Positions 24,104 to 33,068 of a stretch of 64,000 bases of DNA are shown one piece after another. Positions within the stretch are counted from its first letter, which is position 1, and each line of letters starts with the position of its first letter. A model generated the notes under the pieces. It was given only the letters and a program-made list of their open reading frames with translations, was not told the origin of the DNA and made no database searches. Position numbers and translations under genes: made by a program. This DNA is from Nonlabens sp. (GTDB taxonomy: Bacteria > Bacteroidota > Bacteroidia > Flavobacteriales > Flavobacteriaceae): positions 198,522 to 262,521 of the forward strand of contig JAHDIQ010000004.1 in NCBI GenBank assembly GCA_020630715.1, given 5' to 3'.

Positions 24104-25462
24104 TTACCTAAAAATACCACTAGGAAAAGCAACCACGCTTTCCATTCCATTTGCACCAACAGCAGCCACGCCGAAGAATGAATTATCGATCACGATTCCA
24201 TGTAAGGTGAATTCTGTCACGTCGCCTACATATCTAGAATGATCCCAAGTAGGACTAGTCGTATCCCGCCAGTATATTTTGTAACCTACCGCATTTTTTA
24301 CAGGATCCCATTTGAATTTTGCACTAGCTTCAACGATGCCACCTATTTTCACATTTTGCGGTCGGGTAGGAGCGTGAGCTAGTTGTGCGAGGTTAATCGC
24401 ATTTACAGCAGTAAGCTTTTTAGCATAAGGAAAGTTAACGTGTTCTACTACATCTCCATAAGCTATTCCATTTTCTGTACGGATATCCTGATGTTGCTGT
24501 GTGTAATTTTCATGCGCCTCCATAATACGGATACCGGGAAAACCTAGGTCATTAAAAGGTCTGTGATGTCCACCACGCCCAAAACGGTCTAATCGATACA
24601 CCATCATAGGCTTCATCTCTGGCATGTATGTTTTTACAGATTTATGGATATAACGCGCTAATTGCCTAGAAATACCGTCTACTTCACCGCCGTAAAATCT
24701 GCGACCGCGACGCTGTCTGTCTGTTTCTGTAGGATCTGTAGGTTCAGAGAATATTCTAAACTCGCGATTATCGATTACACCATCCACACCTTTAATATTA
24801 CCTATCATGTCATTATTTAAAATTCCTATGACATTCCATTGGTTCTTTTTAGCATACTCAGCCAGTCCTTTCCCGCCAAATAATCCTTGTTCTTCACCAC
24901 TTAAACCTACATAAACGATGCTGTTATTAAACTTACGTTTGCTTAATACGCGAGCCGCGTCTATGGTTCCTGCCATACCACTAGCATTATCATTTGCACC
25001 TGGTGCATCTGTAGTAAAATCCATGGTATCGCTGGCTCTAGAATCTATATCACCACTCATAATAACCATGTTATTAGGATCGTTAGTTCCACGTTGAATA
25101 GCTATGACATTAACCACCCAAGCGTCTTTAGGAATACGATTTCCCATATCTGTGGTAACGTAATCTTTTTGATAAAAAACTTCTATACATCCACCGCATT
25201 CCTGTGATATTTTATCAAATTCGGCTTTTATCCAGCGACGCGCAGCTCCTATACCACGAGTGTCGCTTATGTTATCAGAAAAGGTGTTTCTGGTTCCAAA
25301 ACCTGCTAGTTTTCTAACATCATTCTCGATACGATCTGCGCTTACTTCATCAATGATGTTGTATAGATCCAGTTGATCTGTTGATGGAACTTGTGCAAAT
25401 GAAATGACACTAAACAAAAATGAAAGGTAGAATAAGTTTCTCACGAGAATAAATTTTGCCAC
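24104..25462 (-). CDS. M28-family metallopeptidase with C-terminal fibronectin-like domain
   Basis: The 452-residue exported protein (signal peptide ending 'VISFAQ') has an M28 zinc aminopeptidase core (about 45-350) and a fibronectin III-like tail (about 360-450, 'VGYKIYWRDTTSPTWDHSRY'). Metal-site signatures 'GANDNASG' and 'LSGEEQGLFG' are present. The usual first metal ligand motif HxD appears as 'GDIDSRASD', with Asp in place of His. The start is GTG at 25462; a second GTG six codons on would give MRNLFYLSF and is equally plausible. A monocistronic gene. Confidence 0.88.
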   Translation of the reverse strand: MAKFILVRNLFYLSFLFSVISFAQVPSTDQLDLYNIIDEVSADRIENDVRKLAGFGTRNTFSDNISDTRGIGAARRWIKAEFDKISQECGGCIEVFYQKDYVTTDMGNRIPKDAWVVNVIAIQRGTNDPNNMVIMSGDIDSRASDTMDFTTDAPGANDNASGMAGTIDAARVLSKRKFNNSIVYVGLSGEEQGLFGGKGLAEYAKKNQWNVIGILNNDMIGNIKGVDGVIDNREFRIFSEPTDPTETDRQRRGRRFYGGEVDGISRQLARYIHKSVKTYMPEMKPMMVYRLDRFGRGGHHRPFNDLGFPGIRIMEAHENYTQQHQDIRTENGIAYGDVVEHVNFPYAKKLTAVNAINLAQLAHAPTRPQNVKIGGIVEASAKFKWDPVKNAVGYKIYWRDTTSPTWDHSRYVGDVTEFTLHGIVIDNSFFGVAAVGANGMESVVAFPSGIFR

Positions 25463-25575
25463 TAAGATAAATCTCTAAATTGAAAATCAATTGTAGTATT
25501 GTGTTAAAGGATGATGTTCATAGTGTGTTGCTTTTACTTTGAAAGGCTCTGTTTTAGCACAAAAGCACAATAAAA

Positions 25576-25604
25576 AAAGCCCGTTACAGTCTGTAACGGG
25601 CTTT
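25576..25604 (-). terminator. Terminator of the mscS gene
   Basis: AAAGCCCGTTACAG and CTGTAACGGGCTTT form a perfect 14-bp stem around a single T. On the minus strand a run of T residues follows. It lies 22 bases after the MscS stop codon. Confidence 0.9.
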
Positions 25605-25625
25605 GTCATCATTTAAAGAATTTAA

Positions 25626-26435
25626 TTATCCTTCTTTCTGAATCTCTACTCCATGTGGATAAGGGATCTCGATATTTTCTCTGTCTAGGACTAGTTTTGT
25701 ATTCTCTACCGTCCAGAAAAACACGTCCCAGTAATCTTCTGGCTTACAATACGGACGTACCGCTAGATTTACAGAGCTGTCTGCTAGCTCTGCAACGTTA
25801 ACGCTAGGTGCTGGATCTTTTAAAACTTTAGGATTGCTTTCTAGCATTGCTAATAAAGCATCTTTAGCTTGTTTCATATCTTCATCATATCCTATTCCTA
25901 CTACAGTATCGACTCTCATTTTACCTTCGGCCGTATAGTTAACGACGTTGCCATTTGCCATAGGACCATTAGGAATTATAGCTAGTTTATTTTGTGGTGT
26001 GATTAGCTTAGTAACTAGAATGTCTATTTCTTTAACTACACCTATTTCCCCTTGTGCCTCAATAAGATCACCTACTTTAAAAGGTTTAAAGATTAAGATT
26101 AAAACGCCACCAGCAAAATTAGAAAGTGAACCTTGTAACGCTAGGCCTATTGCCAAACCTGCTGCAGCAAGAATAGCAGCAAAACTTGCAGTTTCAATGC
26201 CTAGTGTTCCCGCTACGGTAACTATAAGTAATACTGTTAGCGTCCATTTAATAAGGTTTACTAAGACTTTTTTTAAGGTAGGCTCGTAACCTTTTTTATC
26301 CATCATTTTACTAGTTACGTTTACTAGTTTTTTGATGATAAAAGCACCGATGATGTAAATTAAAATCGCCTTTAATAAAGGGATTCCATATTCTAAGGCA
26401 TAGCCTGTAATTTTGTCAATTGAGAAATTTTCCAT
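25626..26435 (-). CDS. Small-conductance mechanosensitive channel, MscS family
   Basis: The 269-residue protein has three N-terminal membrane helices; the pore helix carries the Gly/Ala pattern 'AAAGLAIGLALQGSLSNFAGGVLIL', followed by the beta domain 'FKVGDLIEAQGEIGVVKEIDIL' and a C-terminal alpha/beta vestibule. This matches E. coli MscS in size and order. It opens under membrane tension to relieve osmotic downshock. The gene is monocistronic, with a -7 element 17 bases upstream and a strong terminator. Confidence 0.94.
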   Translation of the reverse strand: MENFSIDKITGYALEYGIPLLKAILIYIIGAFIIKKLVNVTSKMMDKKGYEPTLKKVLVNLIKWTLTVLLIVTVAGTLGIETASFAAILAAAGLAIGLALQGSLSNFAGGVLILIFKPFKVGDLIEAQGEIGVVKEIDILVTKLITPQNKLAIIPNGPMANGNVVNYTAEGKMRVDTVVGIGYDEDMKQAKDALLAMLESNPKVLKDPAPSVNVAELADSSVNLAVRPYCKPEDYWDVFFWTVENTKLVLDRENIEIPYPHGVEIQKEG

Positions 26436-26452
26436 GTTGATTTAAGTTCGTG

Positions 26453-26460
26453 CAAATATA
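26453..26460 (-). promoter_or_regulatory. -7 element TATATTTG upstream of mscS
   Basis: A perfect TAnnTTTG match lies 17 bases before the ATG at 26435. A degenerate palindrome copy (26478-26493) sits where a -33 box would be expected. Confidence 0.55.
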
Positions 26461-26477
26461 TTAATTGAATAGAATTA

Positions 26478-26493
26478 TGCTTTGGCGAAAGCG
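26478..26493. repeat. Iterated palindrome, degenerate copy, upstream of mscS
   Basis: TGCTTTGGCGAAAGCG has two changes from the consensus. It is intergenic and overlaps the -33 region of the mscS promoter. Confidence 0.65.
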
Positions 26494-26543
26494 GAATAAT
26501 AAACAGTTTAGATAAAAGGTTCATAACAACGGTGTAACAAAAA

Positions 26544-26565
26544 CGCCAGCTTTTTACAGCTGGCG
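26544..26565 (-). terminator. Terminator of the beta-oxidation operon
   Basis: CGCCAGC and GCTGGCG form a 7-bp stem with an 8-base loop, followed on the minus strand by five T residues. It lies 26 bases after the acyl-CoA dehydrogenase stop codon. Confidence 0.82.
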
Positions 26566-26590
26566 ATTAAGTCATTTAAAATAAAAAGTT

Positions 26591-28405
26591 CTAGAAAGGA
26601 TACTGATTCTTATCAGTCACCTTATCTGCGATAATGTTTCTAAGTCCTACGACATTAGGCAGGTTTACATATTTAGTAAAACGCTTTAATCCCATAAGCA
26701 TCATGCGTTGTTCATCACCTTCGGCAAAGCTAGATATTCCTTCCTCAGCACGGTTTTGAACAATTTTTACTGCATTGTATAAGTAAAACTGCGACATTGC
26801 AATTTGCTCCTTTTGTTCTTCAACGCTAGTTCTAGCGATGTTCTTTTGAGTTCTTAGAATCGCACTTTCTGCCATGTAGATTTCTATCAAAATATCTGAT
26901 GCAGCGATTAATAGTTGCTGGTGCTCTTCTAATTGCGAACCAAATTTTTGAACAGCGCTTCCTGCTACCATTAAGAACACTTTTTTCAGTTTTTTGATCA
27001 TATCCATTTCTTCGCTAAGTGGTTCAGAGAAGTCCGGGATGTCAAATGATGGGATAGAAGTCAGCTCATTTGCTACTGCCATAGCAGGTTCTAGTAGGTT
27101 AACGTGACCTTTCATCGCTTTCTTCACTAGCATTCCTACTGCTAGCATACGATTGATTTCATTAGTTCCTTCATAAATACGAGAGATACGAGCATCACGC
27201 CATGCGGCTTCCATAGGTGCATCTGCACTAAAGCCCATTCCACCATAAATCTGGATTCCTTCATCACTACATATCTGCATATCTTCGGACACGGCTACTT
27301 TAAGAATGGAACATTCTATCGCAAATTCTTCAACTCCTTTTAATTCCGCTTTCGCGAAAGCGTCACCATTTTCCTGTCTGATATGAATACGGTTTTCAAT
27401 ATCCTTTGCAGCACGATAAGAGGCACTTTCACCTACGTAGGCGTTGGTTGCCATTTCAGCTAGTTTTTTACGTATCGCACCAAATTTTGCGATAGGCGTA
27501 TCAAATTGAACACGCTCATTTGCATACTGTGTACCTAAAGTAATCACTCGTCGCTGCGCGTCTAGACAAGCGGCCGCTAGTTTAATACGACCTACATTAA
27601 GCGAGTTCATCGCGATCTTAAATCCTTCACCACGGCCAGCCAGCATGTTTTCTACAGGAACCATGCAGTCGTTAAAGAATACCTGACGGGTAGAAGATGA
27701 GTGAATTCCTAGCTTATGCTCTTCTTCACCCATTGTGATTCCATTGCTAGGATCATTTTCTACGATGAAACCAGTGATGTTTTTATCATCTTCTAATCTA
27801 GCAAAAACGACAAATACATTACAGAAACCAGCGTTTGAGATCCACATTTTCTGACCGTTGATCTTGTAATGTTTTCCGTCTTCAGTAAGCTCAGCTTTAG
27901 TCTTTCCAGAATTAGCATCAGATCCTGCGCCTGGTTCTGTAAGACAGTAAGCGCCAAACCATTCTCCAGTAGCTAGTTTAGGAACGTATTTTTTCTTTTG
28001 CTCTTCAGTTCCATATAATGTAATAGGCATCGTTCCTATTCCGGTGTGAGCACCAAATGCGGTTGCGATAGAACCTGTTGCACCAGAAATGTAATCACAT
28101 ACTAGCATGGTAGAGACAAAGCCCATTCCTAGACCGTCATATTCTTCTGGCACGGCGATTCCTAAGAATCCCATTTCACCAGCTTTGCGCATCACTTCTT
28201 CAGTTAGTGCGTAGTCTTTTTTCTCAAAACGTTCTTTATGTGGTACGATTTCTTTATCTACAAATTCCTGTACACTGTCGCGCATCATTTTTTGCTCATC
28301 AGAGAAATCTTCTGGAGTGAATACGTCTTGTGGATTTGTTTCTGTTACGATGAACTGGCCACCTCGGATGATTTGTTGTTCGTTTTTTATTCCTTCTGTT
28401 TCCAT
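26591..28405 (-). CDS. Acyl-CoA dehydrogenase, long VLCAD-like form
   Basis: The 604-residue flavoenzyme introduces the first double bond in fatty-acid beta-oxidation. The standard N-terminal, beta and C-terminal four-helix domains occupy about 30-420 ('CLTEPGAGSDANSG', 'KMWISNAGF', 'QIYGGMGFSADAPMEAAWRDARI' with the catalytic-region Glu in 'YEGTNEI'). An extra 180-residue C-terminal helical domain resembles that of VLCAD/ACAD9-type enzymes. It is the last gene of the MarR-fad operon. A perfect palindrome copy encodes 'DAFAKAE' in the C-terminal helical domain. Confidence 0.95.
   Translation of the reverse strand: METEGIKNEQQIIRGGQFIVTETNPQDVFTPEDFSDEQKMMRDSVQEFVDKEIVPHKERFEKKDYALTEEVMRKAGEMGFLGIAVPEEYDGLGMGFVSTMLVCDYISGATGSIATAFGAHTGIGTMPITLYGTEEQKKKYVPKLATGEWFGAYCLTEPGAGSDANSGKTKAELTEDGKHYKINGQKMWISNAGFCNVFVVFARLEDDKNITGFIVENDPSNGITMGEEEHKLGIHSSSTRQVFFNDCMVPVENMLAGRGEGFKIAMNSLNVGRIKLAAACLDAQRRVITLGTQYANERVQFDTPIAKFGAIRKKLAEMATNAYVGESASYRAAKDIENRIHIRQENGDAFAKAELKGVEEFAIECSILKVAVSEDMQICSDEGIQIYGGMGFSADAPMEAAWRDARISRIYEGTNEINRMLAVGMLVKKAMKGHVNLLEPAMAVANELTSIPSFDIPDFSEPLSEEMDMIKKLKKVFLMVAGSAVQKFGSQLEEHQQLLIAASDILIEIYMAESAILRTQKNIARTSVEEQKEQIAMSQFYLYNAVKIVQNRAEEGISSFAEGDEQRMMLMGLKRFTKYVNLPNVVGLRNIIADKVTDKNQYPF
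27347..27362. repeat. Iterated palindrome, perfect copy, inside the acyl-CoA dehydrogenase gene
   Basis: CGCTTTCGCGAAAGCG is read on the gene strand as A-F-A-K-A, within a helical segment before 'ELKGVEEFA'. Confidence 0.9.
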
Positions 28406-28410
28406 AATTC

Positions 28411-28427
28411 TAGTATTTAGTATTTAG
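28411..28427. repeat. Short tandem repeat TAGTATT beside the IVP insertion
   Basis: TAGTATT is repeated twice plus TAG. Related AGTATT and CTAACTACT runs occur on both sides of the four-helix-bundle gene (28470-28500 and 28985-29030), suggesting that a low-complexity spacer came with the inserted gene. Confidence 0.5.
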
Positions 28428-28526
28428 ACAATGATGATTTTAAAATTGCCTGATTTGACCTTGTTTTTTTAGTATTAAATAGTTAGTATCTAACCCTAAC
28501 TCTTAAATTGCTGTCCTTGTATTTTA

Positions 28527-28880
28527 TTATTTATTTAGGGTTTGTTGTAAAGCAATATTCATCTTACTCACTTCGACACATTGATCAACTATATTTCCCA
28601 TCGTTGAAGAGTCTATTAATTCTAGTCTTTCTGAAAGAAAGGTTTGAGTAATTAGTTCTGAAGTGCTTCCTGAAGCAACACCTAAAAAATAATTGAATTG
28701 CTGATTTGAATTCCTACCAGAGCCTTCTGCAATGTTTGAAGGAATAGAAACAGTACTTCTTCTCATTTGTGATGTTAAACCATATTTTTCTTCTTTAGGA
28801 TAGTCCTCATTAGCCTTATAAACATCAACCAATAAATCCATAGATTTTTGCCAGATTTTTAGTTTTTCAAATTGATGCAT
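28527..28880 (-). CDS. Four-helix-bundle protein (23S rRNA IVP/S23 family)
   Basis: The 117-residue protein belongs to the family first found in intervening sequences of 23S rRNA genes. Typical motifs are present: 'FEKLKIWQKSMDLLVDVYK', 'YGLTSQMRRSTVSIPSNIAEGSGR' and 'FNYFLGVASGSTSELITQ'. Members form helical pentamers; their function is unknown. Here it lies between two beta-oxidation genes, where it has no obvious metabolic role, and a related gene lies 1.4 kb upstream (30263-30619). The AT-rich spacers around it contain short repeats and one palindrome copy. Confidence 0.9.
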   Translation of the reverse strand: MHQFEKLKIWQKSMDLLVDVYKANEDYPKEEKYGLTSQMRRSTVSIPSNIAEGSGRNSNQQFNYFLGVASGSTSELITQTFLSERLELIDSSTMGNIVDQCVEVSKMNIALQQTLNK

Positions 28881-28904
28881 ATTTTTAGTTTTATGTTAAA
28901 GTTC

Positions 28905-28920
28905 TGCTTTCGCGAAAGCG
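28905..28920. repeat. Iterated palindrome, end variant, upstream of the IVP gene
   Basis: TGCTTTCGCGAAAGCG has a perfect 14-base core and lies 25 bases before the start of the four-helix-bundle gene. Confidence 0.88.
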
Positions 28921-29026
28921 AAATACTCAAGATATTTTATAACGTTACTATAATTTATTCTTGTTGTAATATCGTTGATAATCAAAAGTCTAACTACTAA
29001 AAGCGAAGCGGTCTCACTACTAACTA

Positions 29027-30220
29027 CTATTTTAAAAACTCATAAACCCCACAAGCACCTTGACCAGTTCCTACACACATGGTTACCAGTCCATACTTGT
29101 TTTTCATTTCTTGCTTGCGCATCTCGTCAAATAATTGCACACTTAATTTAGCTCCTGTACAACCCAGTGGATGTCCTAGTGATATCGCGCCACCGTTAGG
29201 GTTGATGATGTCTGGATTCAATCCTAATTCACGAATCACAGCCAGCGATTGAGAAGCAAATGCTTCATTCAATTCAATCATGTCTATATCATTTAGTGTC
29301 AATCCAGCTTGCTTTAGTGCTTTAGGAATTGCTTTTACTGGACCTATTCCCATAATTCTAGGTGGTACACCAGCAGCAGCAAAATTTACCATACGAGCGA
29401 TAGGTTCTAGATTTAGTTCTTTTACCATTTCCTCACTCATAACTAGTACCATGGCAGCACCATCACTCATTTGCGATGAGTTACCAGCGGTTACCGAACC
29501 ACCAGCAGCAAATACAGGTCTTAGTTTTGCTAAGATCTCTAACTTCGTATCGGCACGAGGTCCTTCATCCTTAGTTACCGTATATGATTTAGTTTCTTTT
29601 TTACCAGCTTCGTTGATAAAAGTTTCTTCTACTTCTATAGGAACGATTTGGTCTTGAAAACGTCCTTCAGCTTGTGCTTTTAAAGCTTTCTGGTGAGAGT
29701 TGAATGCAAATTCATCTTGATCTTCACGAGATACGTTGAATTCATTTGCAACAGCCTCAGCAGTTAATCCCATTCCCCAGTAATAATCTTCATTACCAGA
29801 TTTTGCAACACGATAATCTGGAGTAGGCTTATAACCACCCATAGGGATATAGCTCATAGATTCTGCTCCACCAGCGATAATACAATCTGCCATTCCGGAT
29901 TGGATTTTTGCAGTTGCCATAGCGATAGTTTCTACACCACTAGCGCAATAACGGTTTACGGTTACACCAGGCACGTCATCAATTTTCAATCCCATAAGAG
30001 ATATCAATCGTGCCATGTTCAATCCTTGCTCAGCCTCTGGCATAGCATTACCTATAATGACATCATCTATTCTAGTTTTATCCAGATTAGGTACGTCTTT
30101 CAACATTGCCTCAATTGTTTCGGCAGCGAGTTCATCAGGTCTTTTAAAGCGGAAAACTCCTTTTGGTGCTTTTCCTACAGCTGTTCTTTTTGCTGCTACT
30201 ATGTATGCGGTTTTGTTCAT
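29027..30220 (-). CDS. Acetyl-CoA C-acyltransferase (thiolase)
   Basis: The 397-residue enzyme performs the last, thiolytic step of beta-oxidation, releasing acetyl-CoA. The acyl-accepting Cys is in 'NRYCASGVETIA' (near residue 93), the active-site His in 'NPNGGAISLGHPLGCTGAK', and the second catalytic Cys in 'MCVGTGQGACGVYEF'. Its length is normal for a biosynthetic or degradative thiolase; the operon context (FadB-like and acyl-CoA dehydrogenase) points to the degradative role. It is flanked on both sides by four-helix-bundle genes. Confidence 0.95.
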   Translation of the reverse strand: MNKTAYIVAAKRTAVGKAPKGVFRFKRPDELAAETIEAMLKDVPNLDKTRIDDVIIGNAMPEAEQGLNMARLISLMGLKIDDVPGVTVNRYCASGVETIAMATAKIQSGMADCIIAGGAESMSYIPMGGYKPTPDYRVAKSGNEDYYWGMGLTAEAVANEFNVSREDQDEFAFNSHQKALKAQAEGRFQDQIVPIEVEETFINEAGKKETKSYTVTKDEGPRADTKLEILAKLRPVFAAGGSVTAGNSSQMSDGAAMVLVMSEEMVKELNLEPIARMVNFAAAGVPPRIMGIGPVKAIPKALKQAGLTLNDIDMIELNEAFASQSLAVIRELGLNPDIINPNGGAISLGHPLGCTGAKLSVQLFDEMRKQEMKNKYGLVTMCVGTGQGACGVYEFLK

Positions 30221-30230
30221 TTCTACTCAG

Positions 30231-30258
30231 ATTATAGAATATGGATTATAGAATATGG
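30231..30258. repeat. Perfect 14-base tandem duplication beside the second IVP gene
   Basis: ATTATAGAATATGG is repeated twice head to tail, between the thiolase start and the end of the four-helix-bundle gene. It may mark an insertion or slippage scar. Confidence 0.8.
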
Positions 30259-30262
30259 ACTT

Positions 30263-30619
30263 TTACGAAAGTCGATCTATAAATGCTCCAATCATTCTTT
30301 GTGATTTTTGAATTTTTTCTAATGTAGTATTATACAGTTCTTGATCAACATAATTTAATTTTAAAGCGACAGTAAATTGAGTTTCCCATTCATAGGCAGA
30401 CCCAAGACTTGTTTCTAGATATGTTTTAAAATGTTTATCAGTTGATTTTGCAGAACCTTCGGCTATATTTGAAGGTATAGAAAAGGCACAACGATTCATT
30501 TGATTAATCAAATTGAATCTTTCAAAATCAGGAAAAGTCTTAGTGATAGAATAATTTTCAACTACAAACTCAACGCCATCTTGCCAGATTTTCATATTTC
30601 TAAAATTATGCCTTGCCAT
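30263..30619 (-). CDS. Four-helix-bundle protein (23S rRNA IVP/S23 family), second copy
   Basis: The 118-residue protein is a distant paralogue of 28527-28880: 'FRNMKIWQDGVEFVVENYS', 'FNLINQMNRCAFSIPSNIAEGSAK' and 'FKTYLETSLGSAYEWETQ' correspond block by block, but overall identity is modest, so this is not a recent duplication. It sits between the thiolase and the FadB-like gene. The function is unknown. A perfect 14-base tandem duplication follows its stop codon. Confidence 0.9.
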   Translation of the reverse strand: MARHNFRNMKIWQDGVEFVVENYSITKTFPDFERFNLINQMNRCAFSIPSNIAEGSAKSTDKHFKTYLETSLGSAYEWETQFTVALKLNYVDQELYNTTLEKIQKSQRMIGAFIDRLS

Positions 30620-30657
30620 ATCTATGCTCTATACTCTTTCATCTATATTCCTAACCA

Positions 30658-33066
30658 TTAATTACGTAGAGGTTTCCCTTTCTGTAACATATGTTGTAAT
30701 CGTTCTAATGTTTTACGTTCTCCGGTTAAACTCAGAAACGCTTCTCTTTCTAGATCTAATAAGTATTGTTCAGACACTAGAGTAGGAGCACTTAAATCTC
30801 CACCAGCCATTACATAAGCGAGTTTGTTGGCAATTTTTTGATCGTGGTCAGAGATGTATTTTCCGGCTACCATCTGGTCTGTTCCTACTAAGAACATTCC
30901 TAGTGCTTGCTTACCTAATACCTTAATGTCCTTGCGTGGAGCAGGTTGTGTATAACCTTTATCTGCTAGTAAGCGTGCTTGCGCTTTCGCGAAAGCGATA
31001 CGACGATTATCATTTACTACTACATGATCTATTCCTTTTCTAAGAATTCCTAGGTCATAAGCCTCATAAGCAGAAGTTGCCACCTTTGCCATACCTACGG
31101 TTAAGAAGTATTCTTGAAGTCTGTTCAACTCTACGTCGTTTTTCTCAAAAGTGTCACTAGCTCTTAGTGCCATCTCTTTAGAACCACCACCACCAGGAAT
31201 CACACCTACGCCAAATTCTACGAGACCGATATACGTCTCTGCACTTGCAACAGCAACGTCAGAATGCATAGTCATCTCACAGCCACCACCTAAAGCCATT
31301 TGATGTGGCGCGACGATAGTAGGAATACTACTGTAACGTAAACGCATTACAGTATTTTGGAACTGACGGATCGCCATGTTAAGCTCATCATACTCTTGCT
31401 CCACAGCCATCATAAAGATCATCCCGATATTTGCACCTACAGAGAAGTTTGCACCATTATTTGCCACAACCAGACCATCAAAACGGTCTTCGGCAATGTC
31501 TATGGCTTTATTCATTCCCGCTAGAACGTCTCCACCTATAGAGTTCATTTTAGAGGTGAACTCTACATTTAAGATTCCATCGCCTATATCATGTACCGTC
31601 ACACCAGAGTTTTTAAATACTGGAGCGTTTGCACGTAAGTTGTCCAGAATGATAAATCCATCCTGACCTGGTTTCTTTACATAATCCTTATCTGGGATAG
31701 AATAGTAGTATGTTGCTCCATCCTTTACTGTGTAGAAAGAATCAAAACCTTTTTCAAGCATTTCTGTCACCCAAGAAGCTGGTTCTTTACCTATGGCTTT
31801 CATCAATTCCACACCTTTTGCCACGCCTACGGCATCCCAAACCTGGTATGGTCCATGTTCCCAGCCAAATCCAGCACTCATAGCATCATCAATGCGGTAA
31901 AGTTCATCAGATATTTCTGGAATACGATGTTGTACGTATGCAAAAAGAGAAGCAAACGATTTTCTATAAAAATCACCGGCTTTATCTTTTCCTTTAATAA
32001 GAACAGGAAAACGATCTGCTACGTTATCAATCGATTTTGTTAATTCAAGAGTAGCAAACTTAGCGCGAGGCTGTAGTTCGTAATCCATAGTGTCTAAATT
32101 GAGAGCAAGAATTTCTTTCTTCCCATCTTTAGTCACATTCTTTTTATAAAAACCTTGACCTGTTTTAGAACCTAGCCATTTGTTTTCCATCATGGTACTG
32201 ATGAAATCTGGAAGTTTAAAAGTGTCTTTATGCTCGTCTTCTGGACAGTTTTCATAAACACCATTTGCCACGTGAACTAAGGTGTCTAATCCTACCACAT
32301 CTACGGTTCTAAAAGTAGCCGACTTAGCACGTCCTATGACTGGTCCTGTTAATTTATCCACTTCAGAAACGGTTAATCCCATTTCTTTAACGGTGTGGAA
32401 TAAACTCTGAATAGAGAAAATCCCGATACGGTTTCCTATAAATGCAGGAGTATCTTTTGCAAGAACAGCGGTTTTTCCTAAAAACTTCTCACCATATTCC
32501 ATCAAAAAGTCTGTGACTGCAGGATCGCAGTTAGGACCTGGAACGACTTCAAATAATTTTAAATACCGTGGCGGATTGAAAAAGTGAGTTACTGCAAAGT
32601 GCTTTTGAAAATCTTCACTACGTCCTTCATTCATAAAGGAGATAGGAATACCAGAAGTGTTAGAAGTAATCAGTGTTCCTGGCGTGCGGTACTTTTCAAT
32701 TTGTTCAAAAACAGATTGTTTAATATCTAGTCGTTCTACTACCACTTCAATAATCCAATCTGTGTCTTTTATTTTAGACAGGTCATCTTCTAGATTACCA
32801 GTAGCAATTCTACTAGCAAATGATGCGTTATAAAGAGGTGCAGGCTTGCTTTTAATAGAAGCTTTAAGGTTGTCATTAACCATACGGTTGCGCACTACCT
32901 TATCTTCCAGTGTAAGACCTTTTGCTTTTTCTTTATCATTAAGTTCTCTAGGAACGATGTCTAGTAGGAGCACCTCACAACCTATGTTTGCAAAATGGCA
33001 AGCGATACCGCTACCCATAATCCCAGAACCTATAACGGTTACGTGTTTAATTCTTCTTTTTCCCAT
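30658..33066 (-). CDS. 3-hydroxyacyl-CoA dehydrogenase / enoyl-CoA hydratase (FadB-like)
   Basis: The 802-residue bifunctional enzyme carries out the hydration and second oxidation of beta-oxidation. The NAD-binding dehydrogenase comes first ('TVIGSGIMGSGIACHFA' at about 10-26, 'ITSNTSGIPIS', 'HFFNPPRYLKL'), then the hydratase at about 490-700 ('GANFSVGANIGMIF', 'ALGGGCEMTMHSD'). This order is reversed relative to E. coli FadB and is usual in Bacteroidota and FadN-type proteins. It starts two bases after the MarR gene. A perfect palindrome copy encodes 'IAFAKAQ' near the C-terminus. Confidence 0.95.
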   Translation of the reverse strand: MGKRRIKHVTVIGSGIMGSGIACHFANIGCEVLLLDIVPRELNDKEKAKGLTLEDKVVRNRMVNDNLKASIKSKPAPLYNASFASRIATGNLEDDLSKIKDTDWIIEVVVERLDIKQSVFEQIEKYRTPGTLITSNTSGIPISFMNEGRSEDFQKHFAVTHFFNPPRYLKLFEVVPGPNCDPAVTDFLMEYGEKFLGKTAVLAKDTPAFIGNRIGIFSIQSLFHTVKEMGLTVSEVDKLTGPVIGRAKSATFRTVDVVGLDTLVHVANGVYENCPEDEHKDTFKLPDFISTMMENKWLGSKTGQGFYKKNVTKDGKKEILALNLDTMDYELQPRAKFATLELTKSIDNVADRFPVLIKGKDKAGDFYRKSFASLFAYVQHRIPEISDELYRIDDAMSAGFGWEHGPYQVWDAVGVAKGVELMKAIGKEPASWVTEMLEKGFDSFYTVKDGATYYYSIPDKDYVKKPGQDGFIILDNLRANAPVFKNSGVTVHDIGDGILNVEFTSKMNSIGGDVLAGMNKAIDIAEDRFDGLVVANNGANFSVGANIGMIFMMAVEQEYDELNMAIRQFQNTVMRLRYSSIPTIVAPHQMALGGGCEMTMHSDVAVASAETYIGLVEFGVGVIPGGGGSKEMALRASDTFEKNDVELNRLQEYFLTVGMAKVATSAYEAYDLGILRKGIDHVVVNDNRRIAFAKAQARLLADKGYTQPAPRKDIKVLGKQALGMFLVGTDQMVAGKYISDHDQKIANKLAYVMAGGDLSAPTLVSEQYLLDLEREAFLSLTGERKTLERLQHMLQKGKPLRN
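30982..30997. repeat. Iterated palindrome, perfect copy, inside the FadB-like gene
   Basis: CGCTTTCGCGAAAGCG is read on the gene strand as A-F-A-K-A in 'RIAFAKAQARLL'. Confidence 0.9.
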
Positions 33067-33068
33067 AA

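Noticed and set aside
28411-30258. An insertion sequence in the fad operon
   Set aside because: The extra genes are IVP-type proteins with no transposase and no terminal inverted repeats; short tandem repeats are the only trace.
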